Shown here: piece after piece, positions 58,287 to 64,000 of the stretch
How the letters are laid out: the number at the start of each line of letters is the position of its first letter
Position numbering within the stretch: position 1 is the first letter of the stretch
From: Acanthosepion esculentum
Lineage: Eukaryota > Mollusca > Cephalopoda > Sepiida > Sepiidae
Reading direction: 5' to 3'
Assembly (NCBI GenBank): GCA_964036315.1
Contig: OZ038479.1
Coordinates: forward strand, 57,452,246 to 57,516,245
DNA length: 64,000 nt
Notes under the pieces: model-generated
The model's database searches: none
Seen by the model: only the letters and a program-made list of their open reading frames with translations
What the model was told of the DNA's origin: nothing
Made by a program: the position numbers and the translations under genes

Positions 58287-59384
58287 TTACTTGTGTGATT
58301 GTTTATGATGTGCTAAATGTGACTTCTGTGAAAATGCAGATCCACAAACTTCACAAGGATATGTTTTCTCCCCAGTGTGCGTCTGCATATGGCGATTCAA
58401 ATATGACTTGTTTGTAAATGCAGATCTACAAACTTCACAAGAATAGGGTTTCTCTCTTGTATGTGTATGCATATGTCTAACTAAATCTGACTTCTGTGAA
58501 AATGAAGATTCACAAACTTTACAAGAATATGGATTTTCTTCCCTGTGAGTTTGCATATGCCTCACCAATTGTGACTGGAAAGAATATTCAGATCCACAAA
58601 CTTTGCAAGAATATGTTTTTTCTCCAGTGTGTGTTCGTATATGGTATACCAAACTTGACTTCTGTGAAAATGCTGATCCACAAATTTCACAAGAATATGG
58701 TTTTTCACCTGTGTGTGTTCGCATATGGCATACCAAATTTGGTTTCAGTGAAAATGCAAATCCACAAATTTCACAAGAATATGGTTTCTCGCCAGTGTGT
58801 TTTCGCATATGTCTCACCAAACTTGACTTTGCTGAAAATGCTGAATCACAAATTTCACAAGTATGTGGTTTTTCACCTGTGTGCGTTCGCATATGTCTCA
58901 CCAAATGTGACTTTGCTGTAAATGCAGATCCACAAACTTCACAAGAATATGGTTTTTCTCCTGTGTGCATACACATATGTGTAACCAAACATTCTTTCAG
59001 TGAAAATGCTGATCCGCAAACTTCACAAGAATATGGTTTTTCTCTGGTATGGGTTTGCATATGCTTCACCAAATTTGACTGGACTGAATATTTAGATCCA
59101 CAAACTTCACAAGAATATGGTTTTTCTCCTGTGTGTATTCGCATATGGCACACCAAACCTGACTTCTGGGAAAATGCTGATCCACAAATTTCACATGAAT
59201 ATGGTTTTTCACCAGTGTGTGTTCGCACATGGCATACTAAATTTGATTTCTGTGAAAATGCTGAACCACAAATTTTACAAGAATATGGTTTTTCACTGGT
59301 GTGTGTTCGCATATGTTTCACCAAACGCGAATCCATTGAAAATGCAGAGTCGCAAGCTTCAGAAGAATATAGTTTTTCTCCCAT
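58287..59384 (-). CDS. C2H2 zinc-finger protein, locus C (13 fingers, start uncertain)
   Basis: 365 residues of consecutive C2H2 fingers with TGEKPYSC linkers. The first has lost its first Cys (YSSEAC), leaving twelve canonical fingers. Finger order (Q-K-S, V-Q-S with Tyr, L-K-E, A-K-S, L-K-P, Q-K-S, F-Q-S) parallels locus B, so they share an ancestor. The last finger ends QSHK-stop. The nominal ATG at 59384 sits in a linker; just upstream the finger frame is broken by a missing CA pair (ATGCAAACACATGG), so the natural start is not intact. Would be a nuclear DNA-binding protein; target unknown. Either recently disabled or rescued by splicing. Confidence 0.7.
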   Translation of the reverse strand: MGEKLYSSEACDSAFSMDSRLVKHMRTHTSEKPYSCKICGSAFSQKSNLVCHVRTHTGEKPYSCEICGSAFSQKSGLVCHMRIHTGEKPYSCEVCGSKYSVQSNLVKHMQTHTREKPYSCEVCGSAFSLKECLVTHMCMHTGEKPYSCEVCGSAFTAKSHLVRHMRTHTGEKPHTCEICDSAFSAKSSLVRHMRKHTGEKPYSCEICGFAFSLKPNLVCHMRTHTGEKPYSCEICGSAFSQKSSLVYHIRTHTGEKTYSCKVCGSEYSFQSQLVRHMQTHREENPYSCKVCESSFSQKSDLVRHMHTHTREKPYSCEVCRSAFTNKSYLNRHMQTHTGEKTYPCEVCGSAFSQKSHLAHHKQSHK

Positions 59385-59614
59385 GTGTTTGCATATACTT
59401 CACCAAATCTAACTTCTTTAAAAATGAAAATTCACAAACTTCACAAGTTATGGTTTTTCTACTGTGTGTGCATACATTTTGTCAAAACAGTTACTTATAC
59501 AAAGAAAGACCCACATATTCCACAAGAATATGGTTCATCACTTGTGTGTCTCCATTCATGGATTTGCAATGTGTTTTTGTAGAAAAGACAAGCAATACAT
59601 TTCACAGTCCTTGA
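59385..59614 (-). pseudogene. Broken 5' fingers and leader of locus C
   Basis: Minus strand: a start region paralogous to locus A METHTGD is here ATGGAGACACACAAGTGA, a deletion that puts a stop six codons in. It is followed in another frame by DEPYSCGICGSFFVS, then CEVCEFSFLKKLDLVKYMQT up to the frame break at 59385. The first His regions are disturbed. Confidence 0.65.
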
Positions 59615-60164
59615 TTTCTTGCCAGTTGATATTCACTGTGATGCCGAAACATCTATAAACCAAAAGAAATACAAGATATATTAGCTGAGATAGTGAATAA
59701 TGCATATAAACATTTTTTTGCTATTTCTTTGAACCTCAATAAATTTTAGTACGTGTTTTCTATGGCTACAATAGTAAACTATACAATCTTTGTCTAGCAT
59801 TCATAGTTACTGAAAAAAAATGCACCAAAGAACATGAAGTGAAACGTTCCCCATATCTGAACCAGAAAAATGCATATGAATCATGGCAGCAAAGGAAGCA
59901 TGCCTAAAAGACCATTCTTCTGAAAGTTTACTTAAGCAAGATGACTATCACTAAAAGAATAAACATGATATTTGTTAGTTTTTCATTAAATTTTCAGATT
60001 TATAAATACTTTTTTCTATTTCTTTTGATCTGAATAGAGTTGAAGATGTGTTTGCTATTTTTTTACTGCAATAATGAATTGCATTCTAAGCTTACAAACC
60101 AGTTCAAAAATACAAAACCTGCCTGAAAAGGGATGGGTCAGGTTATTTTGTACTAGACACACCC
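59615..60164. other. 5' flank of zinc-finger locus C
   Basis: 59615-59705 is the conserved upstream block (TTTCTTGCCAGTTGATATTC). 59830-59960 matches 32815-32910 of locus B (GAACATGAAGTGAAA, CAGCAAAGGAAGCATGCCTA). The rest is AT-rich with no gene. Confidence 0.55.
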
Positions 60165-61243
60165 ACTGTTTCCACCCCTAAAATTGAATCTAAAGAAGAA
60201 AATTTTTCATAATTGCAGTATGTCTTTCACTTAAACAATAAATTAATTATATTTAAAAAATGAAATTAAAATATTTAGTGAAATAGGATTTTAAAAAAAA
60301 TTTTGAAAATGTGACAATGATGGTCAGTCAGATATTTTGACATGTCCTAAGAAGAATGAAAGCAAAGCAATTTCTGAGGCCTGATCCTCACTATCAGAGG
60401 AAACAACACTTAAAACGTGACCTATTATTTCTGAACCGTGCATCCATAGTTTTGGCGAAAACGTTTATAATACATTTTTTTTGCATAGTAAAAAATATTT
60501 TAAAAACACTATCATATTGCAGATTGTAGTAAGCTTTCAAATTTATGATCTGTAAAAATGAATATTTTAATAACATTATTTCCAAAAATTTTACAATTCT
60601 TGTAAAAATTCACTTTTCATCAGAAAAATATTTTGGCCTCAGACATTAGTGTCCTTAATATATATTATTCATCAAAGTCATTAGAAGCTTTTTTAATTGA
60701 CTCAGTTAGTCCACTTTCGCTAAAAAACGCACCCTGATGAAAAAAAGCCCCAAACTTGATTAAAATGATTTTGCGTTGTCTAGATATTTATGCCATTATT
60801 TAGAGGAAAGAGCAAAGTATTTTTTGAGCATTTTCTAAAAATTTTTAATCCTTTCTAGCATGTCCGAAATTTTAGCTAAAAATCTTGTTTTTTTGAGTCA
60901 TTAGAATTGACGTAAAACGGTAAAATCAATCATTATTGACAGTTTTATAAATAAAAGTAACGCTTGCCATTTAAAAATCTTGTAAAATTCAATTATAATT
61001 TTTTCAAAAGTTATTTTAGGAAAATTAGAAAATTTAAAGTAAACTTAATGTAATATGAAAGAAACATTACTTACTGTTTCATCAGAAAATTTTTTAAAAA
61101 GACATTTCCAACTGTGGTGCTTGGTTTTTGATTGAGGGGTGTTAACTGATGTACATCAATCTGTCAACAACTTATGTCAGGGGAATTTATCGGACAGTAG
61201 GGCAAAAGTGATATAAATTGTTCTAGCTTTAAGTGAACCAGTT

Positions 61244-61293
<50 letters not shown>

Positions 61294-62270
61294 TTCCAAT
61301 TTTTTTTTTTACCTAACGTTTGAGGGAGAATTCTCGAATAAAAATAACATTTAAATTACGAAAAAATACATTTATAGTTCAAATTTATAAGACAAAATTT
61401 TGTAACAATATTGTTATCTTTACATAAAATTTTATGTTCTTTTTTTTTTTTGAAATTAAGTTTTATCTCAGCACAGCTGTTTTTTTGAGGATTCCTACTA
61501 GCCCCACTAAACTTAAAGTCAGTTCAGGTTTGCTAAAAGTTTGTTTTGTTTTTAACACCTACTGAGCCGGGTGATGTCAACAACACTGAACAGATGACAT
61601 TTTTTGCCTTTTGTTTTTTTTTTTGCCACATGTCTTTAATATGACAAAAACAAGAGTTTTAAACAGCGATTTTTTTAGTTATGAAATATTTTTCTGAGAA
61701 TTTTTCCCAAAGACCCCTTTTCTGTTGTTTCTGTCCCTAAATTTGAATTAAAAAAATAATAATTAATATTTGCAGTATGTCTCTCACTGAAAAAGAATTT
61801 GATTATATGTAAAAATACAAAATTAGAAGAAAAGTTTTGACAATGTGACAATAATGAGAATTTGACAAGTGCGTCCAGAACGAAAAGACAATTTCACTCA
61901 ATCAGGGGGAATAACGCTAACATGATTTTTTTTTTTGTAGAAATGTGCATCCATAGTTTTGTCGGAGATGATTTTAATACATTTTTTTAAATCATAAAAA
62001 ATTATTTAAAAATATGCTGCAAGTATTAATATAATAAGCTTTCTAATTTATGATCTATAAAAATAGATCTTTTTAATGAGTAAAAAAAACGAGGGGCAAC
62101 TTTTCTAATTTATTTATGAAATATTTATCAATATTATCATTTTGTTTTATTTAGAAATGAAAAAAGAAAAGAAAATAATTTTCGCAAAGATTTATTTTTC
62201 AACCTAAAAAGATTTTGACTTCAGACAAAAAAGTCCTTAATATATATTATTATTGATAAAATCCATTAAA
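60165..62270. repeat. Duplicated AT-rich block around locus C
   Basis: 60165-60690 and about 61730-62270 are two diverged copies in the same direction: GCAGTATGTCT-TCACT, AATGTGACAAT, TGCATCCATAGTTTTG, TTTATGATCT-TAAAAAT, then TTAATATATATTAT. Neither codes. Confidence 0.7.
61244..61291. repeat. (TA)n microsatellite
   Basis: About 23 TA repeats. Confidence 0.97.
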
Positions 62271-62439
62271 AGCTGTTTTCATAAAATAATCTCTTAGTTT
62301 TCTTGCATTTTTGTATTTTAAATTCAGAGCTGAAATTGGGGTTCTGGCGAGTCAAAATTTTACACAAAATTTATGATTTATATTCATCAAAGTCTTCTTT
62401 ATTTAATTAAAAAACAAAAATAGGGGCAACTATTCTAGT

Positions 62440-62815
62440 TTTAAAGTTTTTTATAAAATTAAGTAAGGGGGGTATCATACGTAAAAAAATATTTTTACCA
62501 TGACTTTCTAAAAGACAAACATTTCTAAAATAAATTCATTCCATTTCGGAATAAGTTCTGAAAGTTTCACTAAATTGTGACAATTATTTTGATTTTCATA
62601 TTCTGCTTTTAACTAATTTAATCACTGAATTACACAAAGTCAAATTTTCAAGTTTTCATAAAATTAAGGAAGGGGGCGGGTAACAGATGTAAAGAAAAAT
62701 ACTTTTCAGTTCACTTTTCAGACATTTCTAAAATAGTTTCATTCATTTGTGAAGAAGTTCTGAAAGTTACATTAAAATCGGACAATTATTTGATTTTTGC
62801 AAGAATTTAAAAATT
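62440..62815. repeat. Tandem duplication of ~200 bp
   Basis: Two copies: ATAAAATTAAGTAAGGGGGG and ATAAAATTAAGGAAGGGGGC, each followed by ACATTTCTAAAATA, a TTCATTC stretch, AAGTTCTGAAAGTT and GGACAATTATTTGATTTT-like ends. Confidence 0.75.
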
Positions 62816-62939
62816 AATCTGTTTTTCAACTGAAAAAACAACAACAAATGGTAAATATTAAATGACAGCTGATGTAAAAAAAAAAAAAAAAAATTAACCA
62901 AAAAAATAAAAAATAATTAAAAATACTTTGATTTTTCCT

Positions 62940-64000
62940 TTTAATAATAACTTAAACGTTCTGACGATAAAATCTTGTTTTTGGGGCATTTTTTCAACAT
63001 GATATATAGATATACTCATTTTTTTATTTTTACTTTTTTTAGCAAATCTGTGGAGGTACCTCCGAAAAATATTGACAACAAATATAAAAATAACTTAATA
63101 AATTCAATATTTTTCTTAGTTATATGTTTTGATGTCTTATTAAATTTAAGGATTAATTAACTGGATTTTGTAAAGAGTAGTTTACTTTTTACTTTAAAAA
63201 TAAAACAGTATGAAAATAAAAAGCATAAGTGAAAAATAAGAGACTTCCAAAGAAACAAATCTATCGTGGAAACGATGAACAAAGATTTTATTTTTAAAAT
63301 GCTTCATGATTTTCTTATTTATATAAAAAATGTTTAGTTTTCCAATTAACAGCAATAATTCAACATTATTTTTCAAACTAAATCATTAAAATACGGCAGT
63401 TTGTCCATTTTTGAGTTGTGTAATTCAATAATAGGGAAATTGAAAAAATGAGGCAAAAGAACGATGCAGAAAAAGTCTTTTTTTTTTGTTTGCCTAATAT
63501 CATTTCAGCAGAATTATCCTAACTCTATCAATTTAATTTACTTTTGCAGTACAGTTTTTATATTATTTATTGACATACAATATTAATTTAAAAAATCATT
63601 ACAGATATTATTTTTAAAAAATATGACTTGATGAAATGATGTGAAATCACACATGAAGTTTTTTTTCTAGCTTCATCTGTTGATGCTAACATCAAAGAAT
63701 TGGAGAGACAAGTCGGTAAATAACGATTTCTTTTTTTATCAAAATTATTTGTTTTGGTTTTTGCCACTTACCTTACACACAGACCAGGGACAAAAAAGGT
63801 ATGATTTATTTCTTTATGTTCATGATTATTGTTGAGATTTTTCACGGTCAACCAACGCAACTTTTGAATTATTCATTCTGTTCACAGAATAATGTCGAGG
63901 TTAAAACGAATGACAGAAAAGAAGAAATAATGAATGGAAAAACACGATGTAAATAAATGTGAAATTATTTTTGAGAAAGTCATTTCGCTTGATAATGTTA
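62940..64000. repeat. Shared repeat X, copy 3 (runs off the right edge)
   Basis: Follows copy 2 from AAATCTGTGGAGGTACCTC and TAACTGGATTTTGTAAAGAG through AATAATTCAACATTATTTTTC, AATTTAATTTACTTTT, AGACAAGTCGGTAAATAACG and CAGAATAATGTCGAGGTTAA to the end of the window. Confidence 0.8.

Larger units (their letters stand above)
60741..62994. mobile_element. Long element with inverted ends related to the 34068 foldback
   Basis: Left arm about 60741-60895 (AAAAAAGCCCCAAACTTGAT, AGAGGAAAGAGCAAAGTATT, TTTTTAATCCTTTCTAGCAT); right arm about 62870-62994, whose reverse complement gives AAAAATGCCCCAAAAACAAG and AAGGAAAAATCAAAGTATTT. The ~2 kb between holds AT-rich repeats, including the second copy of the 60165 block, and no recognised protein. 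Confidence 0.5.

Overview
The window looks like nuclear DNA from a cephalopod, most probably an octopus. It is AT-rich, has no dense coding and no operons, and holds three long C2H2 zinc-finger arrays with TGEKPYSC linkers, a gene type hugely expanded in octopods. The rest is Ty3/gypsy, LINE, hAT and Tc1 remnants, tRNA-derived SINE copies and many dispersed repeats. The species call is inference; no search was possible. Almost every transposon reading frame here is broken.

The dominant feature is a 154-bp tandem satellite in two arrays: 1-9900 (about 64 copies, open at the left edge) and 41463-50192 (about 56.7 copies). Read on the minus strand, the monomer is a piece of a non-LTR retrotransposon reverse transcriptase that includes the catalytic xADD box (motif C). 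The second array lies between the two halves of a decayed LINE copy: RT fingers/palm at 50383-51050 and post-motif-C sequence at 41300-41462, both on the minus strand. The edge monomer beside the 3' half is the most LINE-like. The simplest reading is that the satellite arose by expansion of an RT segment inside one LINE. The first array carries an exact 16-monomer (2464 bp) higher-order duplication.

Three paralogous zinc-finger loci lie on the minus strand: A (15371-16147, 9 fingers), B (31370-32320, 11 fingers plus a cut one) and C (58287-59384, 13 fingers). They share 5' flanks, 3' flanks and a downstream repeat family, so they are copies of one ancestral block. Each carries lesions at one or both ends (stops, frameshifts, decayed fingers). 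A is the most intact; B and C look partly pseudogenised.

Between the loci: a broken gypsy element (17440-20130, plus strand) inside one copy of the shared repeat; a MITE-like element (20724-21151); a GC-richer promoter-like patch (22741-23040); paired LTR-like repeats (24245-25075 and 35590-36553); a Tc1 fragment inside (TA)n; a complete but decayed hAT/ZBED5-like transposon (26911-29655) whose target site can be read from paralogous empty sites; a gypsy mosaic (36636-39450, minus strand) containing two long near-perfect hairpins; and a patchwork (38700-41300) holding inverted pieces of the satellite edge. Right of the second array come a ~1.1 kb tandem duplication, a SINE insertion with visible target-site duplication, and a tRNA-Ser(CGA)-like sequence.
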